From NCBI RefSeq assembly GCF_000004075.3, contig NC_026659.2:22090272-22154271 (forward strand): DNA of 64,000 nucleotides, in the 5' to 3' direction. Positions within the stretch are counted from its first letter, which is position 1, and every line of letters begins with the position of its first letter. The position numbers and the translations under genes were made by a program. The stretch comes from Cucumis sativus. Its lineage: Eukaryota; Streptophyta; Magnoliopsida; Cucurbitales; Cucurbitaceae. Below are positions 1 through 11,388 of the stretch, piece after piece. Under the pieces are notes generated by a model that had not been told where the DNA came from, ran no database searches, and was given only the letters and a program-made list of their open reading frames with translations.

Positions 1-1155
1 TTTTTTGTTTTTATAGTTTTTGAGAAGTATGTACTAACATATTAATATTTTTATCGTAAAATCAAGACTTTGTAATTTTTTTTTATTGATATCATATTTT
101 AAATCTGGGTTATGTTGTGACTAATTATTCACTTCAAATTTTGTAGCAATCAAAATTTGAAAATAGAACAGAACTAGTATAACTCAATTAATATAAATCT
201 CTAAATAAAGTTAAAACTTAATGAATTAGATTTCTAATTTTTTTTAAGTTTAATATTAAATTTATGAATTTACAAATTTCCTTTTACTTTAAAAATGTCT
301 AATAAGAAATAAGCATTACTCACTTTTCATATTTAAAATTTTTAAAATTAATGATTTAGTTAGATAAAAATTTCAAATTTCATTATGATAAAATATTAAA
401 CTTTCAATGTGCATAGAATTTAGAAAACATTAAAAAAAATCCATTCTATTTACCATTTTTTTTCCCATTGTGATTTGAAGGACAACAAACACCCTTTCAT
501 AACAGAAAAGCTAAGTCATGAAAACATACATGCCAACCATTAAACATAGTATGAGATTAGAAAAATAGAGAAGGGAAATAAATATAGATCATATATCATA
601 CATTTACTTACCATATCTTACAAAAAAAAAGTGTGATTAAAGTTAGCCAGAAGATGAATGTCAACCCATCCATCATCTCAAAATGCATCACCATCACTAC
701 ACATTCATGAATCAATTACCACATAGAATGTTCATTTACATTCCTTTCCACACCAAAATAGTTGATCAGTTTCCACATTTTCCCCTCAGCAACCCATCTC
801 ACAAATCATCAATGGCACTCAGAATATTAAGTAGCAACTTCAAGCACCTTCACGGTGCCTTCAACACAAAATTCGAGCAAGAACATGCTTGATCCTGGGA
901 TCGGTTGCGGTTGTTCTTGATTCAATGACTTTGACTGTGAGAAACAATAACTGATAGGTATGGTTGTAAGTTGTAACGTGCCATTTGAATACCGACTTGC
1001 AATGGGTGAAATGCATGACATTCCCCACGAAAATAACGAAAACCAGATGACTGGAAAAAATTTACGATGAAATATGGTGAATTCAAGGAAGATTCGGAGC
1101 AGAAAAGTCAGATTGTAATATGTCAATCTCATGAGATTTTACGTCAATATTCACT
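1..1155. other. 3' flank of the SOG1-like gene and AT-rich spacer
   Basis: No gene is supported. Bases 1 to about 650 are strongly AT-rich with T and A runs and only short random open frames. The part nearest 1155 should contain the 3' untranslated region of the minus-strand gene that ends at 1156; I cannot place its polyadenylation site. Confidence 0.5.
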
Positions 1156-4100
1156 TCATATCCTGTCGATCCAGTCGAAAATGCTCTCTTGAGAACCAAA
1201 CTGCAGGTCCTGCAAGCAATAACAAATCTGAGTAATAGACCAAAGGAAAGCATTTGAAATTTGGAAAGTGGGAGGTGAACTTACTGCAAGATGAAAATCA
1301 GGTGGAGTATCTAAGTCAAGGTTCTCAAGGTCTGCAATTCCACAAGGAACGTTATCGTTTGCAATCTCGTGGTAAGCGTTGCTACCGGAGAGAGGGAAAG
1401 GTATTTGATTTACTTGGTTGTTACTTATCAAAGCACTAGAATCTAGGACTTCATTGCATAATAAGTTGTCTTCCAAGTAATGTAATTCACCATCAGCTAT
1501 ATCCTGAGATTCTCCAGCCAACCATCCATGGCATCCCCCATCATTCTCTGATGAAATATTCGCATAAGAAACACGAGATGCCTCCGGAGTCAACTCTTCT
1601 TCCTAATCAACATATCATGAATTTGATAGATGAACACTTTTTAGAATCTAGGGAAAGAATGCAATGACATAATTCCTTCTCCATGGAGAAGCAAATGGCA
1701 ACTTGTTACTGAAACCCCACTTCTTTGTAAAGCATAAAATAAACAATGAAACTAACTTAAAAGAGAAGCTACCTTTGCCAATGACTGAGGCAGACTATTG
1801 TCAGCAACAAGATTGGAGACGAGTGATTTTCCCGATCGAGGTGGAACCGGAGGATTCGACTTGGGAGTTCTAGGGCTTGTTTGATGGAGCATAGCATCTA
1901 AATACTCAATGAGCATATTATCATTGTTCTTAATACTTTGTTTTGGTTGCTGATAACAAATTTTCGACAAAACGTATTCACCTTCCTTTTCATCTTCTTC
2001 AGTTCCCAAATGATATTGATGAATCACCCAATTAGATTTTTCAGGCTTCGAGCCTCCCTTCGAACTTCTATACAGAGAGAAGATCTTCTTCCATCCCTTA
2101 TGAACACCATTTGATATCATAGCTTTGGTCTTGCCAGTTTTGTGCCAGCGAAAATGTTGGAGGCTTGAATTTTGTTCACTTTCTATCTTGCGGCGCTTCC
2201 TTTGACCTGTGGCATATGCATTGTTTGTTTTGTGAAAGAAATGGACATCATTTCCATCTTTACTGACACCTGAACAATTGGAAATGTTATTATTCTGAAC
2301 AAGTGAGCAAGGTTTCATAACTCAATTTGCTTAATTCGTACTACACTTTGCTTTATATAAACAGAGATATAATCAACTTTTAAATCGAGAGATTATTCTT
2401 ACCAATCAAAATGTGGAAACTTGTAAAGCTAAGCAATTAATTCTCTTAAATTTAAAACCCCCGGAAAAGAATAGTACTGCTATTTCTCTTGACCATAATT
2501 ACAAGAGGCCTTTTTCACACTAACTCTGAGTCTTCAATTAGTGGGGATGTTTAGGTCATCAACTTAAAGCGAGTAGAGTGGGAAATTACAGCCCACTCCG
2601 TGTTTGAGACTCCAATTACAGTAGTGGGTGTTTCTAACTGCGACAATATTTATATTTCAAATCCTTATGTGCTCTAGCGTTTACTATTTGTGATAGTGTT
2701 TACTGTTTTTGACTCATCCTCTCTTTTTCTCTGTGTAACAGTGTTTAATGTCCTAACTAAATTAAAATACTCTACACCCCAAACACAAACTATCATAACC
2801 AAACTAAAATAGTTTGCACCCAAAGCAGACTATTATAATCCTCAAATTACAATAATCAACTAAGCTTCTCAAAAACACCCTAAATGTTATAACTGAACAG
2901 AAGATATCGATGGTAGCATAGAAAATGAAAAAACCAACACAGATGAGTTCCTAACCAGGGAGATTTTCTGGATGAGTGTAACAGATTCCTTGGTCAGTTT
3001 CAAGTGTGGGGATGAATTCATCAATTAATACATGTGGCTTTAAGTTTCCAACAGCGCACTTAGCCGCTAAGTGATCCATTATTTCATCATCAGTTGGATC
3101 AAATTTAACACCAGCAGGCAATCCTGGCCATTCAGACAAAACCTGCAAAGAAAATGCTTTAAAAGACATTCGTGCACAACACAAGTTGAAAGGTATGATG
3201 CAAAATTACACTCTAAAAATTCACTGAACGAGTCAATAACTAAAGTGCCTAGCAAAAGGTTCAAGTTTCCTATAAGATATGAACTAGCCATTCACTGTAT
3301 AAATAAGATTCAACATTTTGTTCTTATAGTGTTGAATCCTTTCCATAAATCAGTTATGGCAATACAGGGGGGAGGCCAAACTTACATCGGTATTATCAAT
3401 CATAAAGTTACAGTTTGGACATTCTCGTTTCGCATCACAATCTTTAATTACTTGTGAAGGAGGTTGATTGATGTGCCTGACTTTTCTTGCAATTGTTCGG
3501 CCATCAGTTATCCAAGACCTGTGAGAATGAGATAATGAAAGGTAAAATGAAGTCATTAGATAATAAAAAGGACATAAAAATATTAGATTGTAAAAGCAAC
3601 AATGAAGAGAGCTACAAGCATTCACCAGGTTTCGAGTGTAGGAGTGGGCCACTAAAAATGAGTATAACTACAGAAATAAATTCTTCCCAAAGTTTTCACT
3701 GTTGATACCGTCAATATCAAGGATTCAAGACCCAGGTGCACATAAATAATTTCATGAGACAAATGGCTAAATACAGCAATGTATAGTTATCGAGAAATGG
3801 TCGAGTCGGGAATGTAACTAAAGTTACACATTGACTATAAAAGAAGAAAGATCGTGAGTAGATAAGTTAGGAACGTCATCTCTATTAATATGAGACCTTT
3901 TGGATGATTCTAAAATATAGAAAATGCAATTGAAGACCCTCATTGGCTAGATAAAGAAATGATCATGGGTATGTAAGGGAGAATAACTATCTCTAATGGT
4001 ATGAGGCCTTTTAGGTGATATCAAAAGAAAAATCATGAGGTCCTATGTCCAAAGTAACCAATATCATATTAAGGTGGAGATATCTAAAGGTTCATTGTCC

Positions 4101-5506
4101 CTAGCACTAAAACAAAACTATGAAGACTTTTGTCCAAAAACGTGACCAATATCATAACATTGTAGATATTTTCTTGGGTTTCAACTAAGCAAAATGTTAC
4201 CAATGGAATAGTTACAAAAAAGTCTTTGAAATCAAAGCCCAAAGGGACACATGAAACCTAACCAAAGGTCAAACCTCACTTTGATCCCTTTCCATACCAC
4301 AAAACACCCAATCGAACCTCTCCCCGCAAACATCCCAAATAACAGTCACGAAAAACACTCTTTCTCTTTGAAGGGCATATGGAGGAGGAACTCATTGAAT
4401 GTCCTTTGGACAGCATAACTAATACCAAACTTCTGCAGAAAAAAGCACCACGCAGCCCACACATACTGAAAACCCCAAAAGAGTTTATCAAGGTCTTCCT
4501 CGCCTTCCGACAAAGCAAACAACAAAAAGGCCTTACTAGGGACTATATCCATCTCCTCATCGTCCCTAATAATTAGAACCATTAGAACATTAAGATTTAA
4601 AGCCCCCAAGCTCAATTACTACTAGGACAATTTGTGGCGGGTTGTACATTTCTTATCAGATTGGTCGAGTGATTAAAATGATCCAAAAGAGTTGTTTTTA
4701 GCGCAATAACAGGAAACGAAAGCAACCAAACTTCAGTAGGTTGTCTACTTTGGGCCTGGTAGCTCGAACTGTGGCAAAAAGAAATTGACTCTAAGACTTT
4801 ACATGATAAACACCATTTAAAGTAAAACATTGGATGGATTTACAGTTACAGTTCCAAACGTTTTTGCTGGAAATAAATAGGCACGGTCCACACAACAAAG
4901 TAAACTCCACACATTCTCAATCTCGTCATTCTAACCATGAAAAGAACAGCTGAATCTTCATTAACAAACAAACCCGGAACAACTTCTGTGAAACTTTTAA
5001 CCAGAGGTTTGAAAACAGGAGAAACCCCCCTATTTCTTACTCTCAAAGGATCTCGTTGAGCTTTAGAGATGTCAAAATGGAGCATGTTCAACTCCGCCAT
5101 TAACGTAAGTGATAAAGCTCGCAAACACCACCACCAAGCTCTCAAGCAAGAAACACAACAAATATAGCTTAAACAAAAGAAGTTTTGTGTTTCCCTTTCA
5201 AACTTCAAAACTGATAGCCACCTCAAACCCACACCTTCCCCTGTATCAGCGTTTTCCCCCTAATTAGAGTCCAATAGTAAAACCTGTACTTCCCGATTAA
5301 CTAACACCAACTTTACATATAAGAAAAAATGAAACGAAACCCATCATTTTCGCACAAAAGTTAAATCGACCCAGAAATAAAAACTACAAGAAGAACCAAA
5401 AGAGAACGAAAAAACCACATTTTGCTATCTGGGGTCGTAAGAACTCATCAAATACTCAACAGAAAACCAGGAAGTTACAAGAAAAGAAGAAGACTCACCT
5501 TGCCAT
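1156..5506 (-). CDS. SOG1-like: SOG1-like NAC-domain transcription factor (6 coding exons, 398 aa)
   Basis: Spliced from exons 5506-5499, 3518-3386, 3142-2956, 2269-1773, 1602-1285 and 1209-1156, all with GT-AG borders and a consistent phase. The protein begins MARSWITDGRTIARK, matching the start of Arabidopsis SOG1, the NAC factor that runs the plant DNA-damage response in the nucleus. A Cys pair (CPNC, about residues 38-41) precedes the NAC domain, which runs from WPGLPAGVKFDPTDDE (about 52) through FIPT, HFFHK, RKRRK, RWHKTGKTK and NWVIHQYHLG (to about 220). The C-terminus carries LDTPPDFHLADLQFGSQES, like the SOG1 tail. SOG1 has, from memory, 449 residues and a cluster of five SQ sites phosphorylated by ATM; here I see only two (Ser307 and Ser387). 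It may be SOG1 itself or an SQ-poor relative. The first coding exon is only 8 nt, followed by an intron of about 2 kb. Confidence 0.88.
2541..2884. mobile_element. Possible non-autonomous MITE in intron 3 of the SOG1-like gene
   Basis: Within the intron 2270-2955, the left end GGGGATGTTTAGGTCATCAA and the reverse complement of the right end (TAGGGTGTTTTTGAGAAGC) are loosely similar terminal sequences of the GGGTGTTTNG type common in plant hAT-like MITEs. Internal GTAATTT and TTTGAG tracts recur in both orientations. Boundaries and class are uncertain, and no target duplication was confirmed. Confidence 0.35.
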
Positions 5507-7877
5507 ATTCTTCAAGAGCTAAGAAGAAGAAGAACATTTCAGAGAGCAAATGAAATATATAATAAAAGCTTCAGCGCGTTTGAGCTTCGGATATTGGTCC
5601 ACTAAGCTAAGTTTTAGTGAAGAGTGTAAGGGAAAGGAAAGAGTGGAAACCCAAATCCCAACTGTGCTCAGTGTGAGCGGGAAAACTAAGCCTTGGTTCG
5701 GTGGAGGCTCGTATTCCAGAGCATAGGCTGGGAAAAGAGGTCAGGGGAAACATGAAAGGGTATTGTTAATGGATATGGGACCCGACGTTGACGGAAGCTA
5801 GGACGGAGGCTGAGGCTGAGGTAATGGAAGCCGAAGCTGATGAGGTGTGTAGGTTCGAAAAACGAGTCAATGTAATGTGTAGTGAAATTTCAGGTGGGGA
5901 CATGGATACTTGGAGCCCAAGCTGAAAGTCACTTCGTCTTTGGATACTTTTTCATGTTTGTTTTATGGGCTATTGCCTTGCATTTGTGTGTGTCTATGTT
6001 TTTCATATTCTTTTTAAAATCTTTTGCAATATAACCAAAGAAAGTAGTGCTTCAAATTAGGTTTATGTTAGGGTAAATTACAACATAAAAAAATAATAAT
6101 AATAATTACCATTATTCTCTTACACTTTAAAACTAAAAATTAAAAATTCAAACTTCCATACCTATATAAATCTTATTTATTTATTATATAAATTTGAGGG
6201 TTCAATGTTTATCATTCATAGGTTTAGTTTTTACAATTATTCTAAATTTGAAAGTCAATTTTAACACTTTTATAAGTTCGTGAGTCTAATACTTATAATT
6301 GAAAGTTTGAAAATGTTACTATGACTTTTTCAATTAAAAAGAAAATGCATATAAAAGTCATTGATTTTATTTGAAACTTTCAAGTTTTGTATTACATCTT
6401 TTTAAGTTTTAGTTTTGTGTATGGTTGGTGATGAATCTGTTTGATTTTTTTAAAGAAAAAAGAAAAACTCATGTGTTTGATGGAACGTTTTATGTTCAAT
6501 TTGTATCGTCAGAACTCATGTTGTTCTCACAATTCTCAACTCACCATCTTTTTCATCATTAGCACACTTCATGCTCTCATTTTCTTTCTTTTCCTGATGA
6601 TCCACACATTCTAACATCAGTCGTATTTCCAATAATTTTGATTACGCTTCACCTCCTCAAAAAAACCTCTAAATATTTATATTTTGATCCTAGTAATTTC
6701 ATTTTCATTTTCTTCAAATTATGACTGTTTGTTTCTATTTGAAAAAACATTTGAATTTTTAACCAAATTATAAAAACGAATGCGAGTTTTTGAAACTAGA
6801 ACACCATTTTGATAATCATTTTGTTCTTATGTTTTAATTTTGGAAACTTTTGTTTGTTTTCTTACTGCTCACACGTTACGTTTTCATAGACATTTTGGTA
6901 TGATCAAGTTTTGGACCGATAGAGTGGTAATTCAATGGAAAATGTAATTAGGTTAAATTGAAGGCAAGGCGGAAAAGTCCATCCCTTAAGAAGATAAAAA
7001 CTCCCCAATAACAAAAATTTCAATGTAAAATAGCACAATCAGTTGATTGAATCTAATTTTTATACTCATTAACAATGAAACAAATATGAAACTTGAATGT
7101 ACTATTTATTCTATAACTTTCCTCCAAAATACAACTGGACTTAAGAAAAGAAACTTGTCACGAATTCGAAGTGATTAGAGGAAGTTTCCTTCACTTAACT
7201 CTTTGAGTGTTGGTGGACTCCAACTTAAAAACCTCGACCCAAATCTTTAAATTAACATCACACTTCATACAAATCCCTTAAAATAGGATTTTGTTTCAAG
7301 TTTTGGTTTTAAAGTGATAAATTTGTATTTTAGGAAGAAGATCACTTTCAATTAGACACTCCACTTGATTTTCATTTAATGCTTAAGAAAACATAAAAAT
7401 GAATAACCTAAAGTCTTGAAAGCATACAAATGAAAAAGTGGATAGCAAAATACAATAAAATAAAATAGTTATCCTTATGTAAAATTTAACAACCTATACA
7501 TCAGGCATGAAATTTAAAGTTTAAAGATATATTTGATATCTTTTCAAAGTCTATAGCCCTACTCGATACCCATTGAAAATTTTAAAATGAACTTTTAATT
7601 TTTTAAAAGAACTATATTTAATTTTTCCATTTATAATATATGGACTGATGGAATCAAATTTTTTATTTTGAAATTATACTATTAGTTGAGCTAGATTTTA
7701 GGCCAATACTTAATATTATGTCATGCCAAATAATTTACCATCAAATAATTTTTAACATTTACCAACATATACAATTTTTTTTTGTTATTTAAAGTTAATA
7801 TAAGTGATTAAGTTGTGACCATAAAAATATCACATTTACCTTGGTTTTAATATTAATTAGACGTCATTTGTCAACAA
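5507..7877. other. 5' flank of the SOG1-like gene and spacer
   Basis: About 5507-5700 is likely the 5' leader and proximal promoter of the SOG1-like gene; it is purine-rich, with an AAGAAGAAG tract next to the start codon. From 5940 on the sequence is AT-rich spacer with no coding signal. No transposon was recognised. Confidence 0.5.
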
Positions 7878-7949
7878 GTCGTTGTAGTATAGTGGTAAGT
7901 ATTCCCGCCTGTCACGCGGGTGACCCGGGTTCGATCCCCGGCAACGGCG
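7878..7949 (+). tRNA. tRNA-Asp (anticodon GTC)
   Basis: A 72-nt cloverleaf without an intron. Acceptor stem GTCGTTG pairs with CAACGGC (one G-U pair), followed by discriminator G. The anticodon stem CCCGC/GCGGG closes the loop CTGTCAC with anticodon GTC at 7911-7913. The A box (TAGTATAGTGG) and the B box (GGTTCGATCCC) of the internal Pol III promoter are intact. A CAA motif lies just upstream (TCAACAAG) and a T5 Pol III terminator lies at 7955-7959. It should decode GAC and GAU codons in the cytosol. Of nuclear type. Confidence 0.96.
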
Positions 7950-8029
7950 ATATATTTTTATCCTTCCTTAATATCGCTATATCAACTCAAATATCGAAAA
8001 ATGAGAAGTACATCTGCTGCATTACTTGA

Positions 8030-8101
8030 GTTGCTGTAGTATAATGGTTAGTATTCCTGTTTGTCACGGGGATGACTTAGGTTTGATCCCAAGCGACGGT
8101 G
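8030..8101 (+). pseudogene. Decayed tandem copy of tRNA-Asp(GTC)
   Basis: A second 72-nt unit, 152 bp downstream of and in the same orientation as the intact tRNA-Asp, keeping anticodon GTC at position 34. It differs at many sites, mostly C to T or G to A changes. These break or weaken the acceptor stem (a C-A mismatch and several G-U pairs), the anticodon stem (CCTGT against GGGGA) and the T stem. The A box is nearly intact, the B box reads GGTTTGATCCC, and a T5 tract follows at 8107-8111, so it could still be transcribed. A functional tRNA is unlikely. Confidence 0.85.
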
Positions 8102-8470
8102 TTAAATTTTTGTTACATGAGAAAATTGCAACTGAACCCAGATCAAATAGCTTCATCATAATATGTGTGTTTCAGTCTGGAAAACTCAATAGAGAAGAAC
8201 AAACAGGAGAAGAAGGCATTTGGATGAATCTTTGTTCTTACAGTTGACATCACAGCAACCCCAACTCCACACTGTCTCTAAGTCCCCTTTTACGAATCTC
8301 CATGTCTCTATTATCAGCTCAAACAGATATTACTAATGAAATCTGAATCACTATTTTTCTTTGATTAACTACAGATGATTTTTCTTTTTTTTTCTTTTCT
8401 TTTTTTCCATCTTCATTTGTGGTTAGGTTTGTAAGGATCTCCAGCTCCAATACTGTGCTTTCTGGATGAA

Positions 8471-11388
8471 TCAGTAACAGTTACCAGCGAAACACGAGAA
8501 TAAACCGGTCGGTTTCTCTCCTATTTCACTGTTCATGACTTCCCCGGTGCCATGTCTCGTGGTTGCCATCAAAGAACTTGTTCCAGGAGACTCTGGTGGC
8601 AGCACTGCATTATCAGGTGGGTGCATAGTTGGTGGTGGAACATATTCTGGTTGTGGAATGGTGGATAGACATTTAAAGAGCATCTGTATGATTTGGTTGA
8701 AGTTAGGCCGATCATTCGGATCCTCTTTCCAACAGGAAGTCACAATTGGTGCCAAATCCGCTGGGAGGTTCTCGGCACTCGGTCGTAAATTCTGCATCAA
8801 CAATGTCAAGAGGAAAAAAACAAGATGGAGATATTACAAGTATTAGTCATGGTTTTACAGTTACGGTGCATGAATTTATTCAATCAAAAAGAGGCCAAAC
8901 AACAATAAGAACAAGTAACGTGACACAGAAATCTGCAGCCATAAGTTTATTTTGGAAGTTCTACAACTTCCATAACAGGGAGATTCCTCCAAGACTCCAA
9001 TATTGTTATAAGAAAGAAAAGAAAAAACCCCACTAAAATAAGAGGAAAAGAATCAAATCTGCTCCTATTGCTGTAAGGATATGGTCGCATATTTTGTGGC
9101 TACATAGCTTTACCAGGAAGAGATAATTATATTCATATGGACATAGTTCTTCAATTTTCTTCCTCTGAACTCCAAAGGGAGAGATCTAACCAAGCTACTC
9201 TTATTTACCAGCTTAGACCGTCGCTCCAACTACCAACTGGACGAACAGATACAAACTCAGAGAAACCACTCAACAGTTAATTGTTTTATTCAATGTATTT
9301 TGATTATAGTCGTCACCTTAAAAGCAGCCGCATATGCGGCTTGTAGATTTGACATGCCTTCAAAAGGCAACTTGTTTTGGATAATCTCCCAGAATACAAT
9401 TCCAAAGCTATAAACATCCACCTTGTGATTGTAATGCTTCTTCTCTCCATTTCGTAGAGTGACTGTACTGTATAGCTGCCACCAAGTATACAAAGTGATG
9501 CAGAGAACTATCGAAAAGCAGTTGCATTGACACACCAAAATAACGAGATTTTACCTCTGGAGCCATCCATCTGTAAGTCCCAGTTTCAGCTGTCATCATC
9601 TCTGTTACTGACTCTTCTCTAGCAAGGCCAAAATCAGCAAGTTTAACAGTTTTGTGATCTGCAGTCAAGATCAAATTCTCTGGGAACGGAAAGCACTGTT
9701 GTTAGAATTATAATACTTATAATGACTGATCTTCCTTAAAAGGTCTAAGATCAAGTTAATACCAGTGTACAGTACTACTAAAATGAAAATAAAAACATAA
9801 CTATAGATGAGATGCAGTGAGCCTTCAAATATTATGCTCATCACATAAAAAGGACGTGTTGATAGTAAAACTCTGAACAATCATCTTGACATAATTCCAG
9901 CCAACTTATATTCTCTCATCGAACTTCAAAAGTAAATTATATTCTATCAAACTGAGGAATTATGGTTCATAGAACTTATAAGTACTGTCAGGTAGAAGCA
10001 TACCAGGTTTGAGGTCACGGTGAATGATCCCATGGGAATGTAAGCAGTCCATTGCACGGGCAATATCAAGTGCAAAGCCAACTGCCTCACTGAAGTCCAA
10101 GCACCTTGGCCTTATACTCAACAGGTACTTCCGTAAAGTTCCGCCTGAAAGAAGCTCAGTTACTATCACCATAATAGGCTCCTTGCAAGCACCTATAAAC
10201 TGGGACAAATCAACCCCACAATCCCACAAGTTAGTATGCAACTCTATTTATTATCAAAAAAGAGAGAAAAAATGAAGACCCAAGAAGGCTACACAAAGGC
10301 GTATGCCAAGGGGACAATCAAATTACTTCAGAGTTATATGTTATCAACTAAGAACTGCAATTACAACCTTTGCAAGATTCTTGTGTTGAACTTTGGATAA
10401 CATAGCGACCTCCCGAGCAAAGCGTGCCTCCGTTTTCGCAATTTCTTCTGGGGCTTCACCTTTTCGAATTATTTTAATTGCAACATTTTGGTCTTTATAT
10501 CTGGATGGTGAAAAAGAATTATCATTCCACTGAAACACGATCCATTAAATAGCATAAGCCACTAAAAATGTGCATTACCTATCTCAAAGAGGGGCACCAT
10601 AAATGTTCATATAAAATGCACACTTAAAGCTCAAAAGATTCAACCACCTACCCCATCCAGAAGAATAAAATTTCCATCCTTGCTCCCTGGTCGTCCTTTC
10701 TGATGTGGTTTCCTTTTATTTCTATTAAATAGGTGGAATCCACCAATGCTTATTTCAAGTTAAGACAGACCCCATCAGAAAGTAACGACTCCTTACTTGT
10801 GAGGGTCCATGTTTTTTTTGTACTTTCTCCCCAATTGATAGTCTGTTTCTGTTTGTTATCACCTCTAACAGAACCCTTTTTAATCTTCAATACCTCACTC
10901 TATGCCAAGTATGAATAAAGTAATTGGAAAATCAATGTATCTATACCCCAATCGGTATTCAAAATCAGAGAAATGAAGAATATTCTTCAATTCCCACCCA
11001 CAACCCCAAGAATGATAAGGAACAAAAAGAAAAGAAAGAAAGAAAGAATACAACAATTGCAAAGCAAGAATTCAGAAATCAGCCAACAAGAGCTTAGATC
11101 AACTGACACCCGGTATATACTAAAAACCAAGAGGATCTAGTTCAAACCCCCACCCCCAACTTGTATTAAAAAAATTCGAAAATCAGGACTCACAATATGA
11201 CAAACTTCAAACCCAAGGATTCGAATCTGAGAGAAAGATATCAAGGTTAGAATAACTTACTTTCCCTTGTGCACTTTGCCATGCGCGCCCTCCCCAATCC
11301 TTGGCCCAACAAAGATTTGCTTCGGATCGACCAGCCACTTAGCATCCAAATCAAACTCTTGTGAACATAACTCATTACCGGACCCCAT
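8471..11388 (-). CDS. ATN1/Raf-like group C Ser/Thr protein kinase (6 exons, 353 aa)
   Basis: Spliced from exons 11388-11261, 10500-10368, 10199-10004, 9679-9555, 9475-9317 and 8791-8471. The whole kinase domain is present: glycine loop GEGAHGKV (32-39), ATP-binding lysine in VAIK (Lys52), catalytic HRDLKPEN (147 on), DFG (168-170), APE (192-194), [12 protein letters not shown] in subdomain IX, and subdomain XI near RPNFNQI. The closest known proteins are Arabidopsis ATN1 (At3g27560) and At5g40540, plant-specific Raf-like kinases of 350-360 residues whose substrates are poorly known. All catalytic residues are present, so it should be active. The tail is Pro/Ser-rich and ends in a Cys-containing segment ([10 protein letters not shown]). 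The start MGSGNEL is the only in-frame ATG giving the family N-terminus; Gly2 might be myristoylated, but this is weak. Its neighbours fit the Arabidopsis gene order. Confidence 0.94.

Noticed and set aside
4276..5232. Several 70-130-codon minus-strand frames in intron 1 of the SOG1-like gene
   Set aside because: They lie between exons 5499 and 3518 of a coherent gene model and resemble no protein; intronic chance frames.
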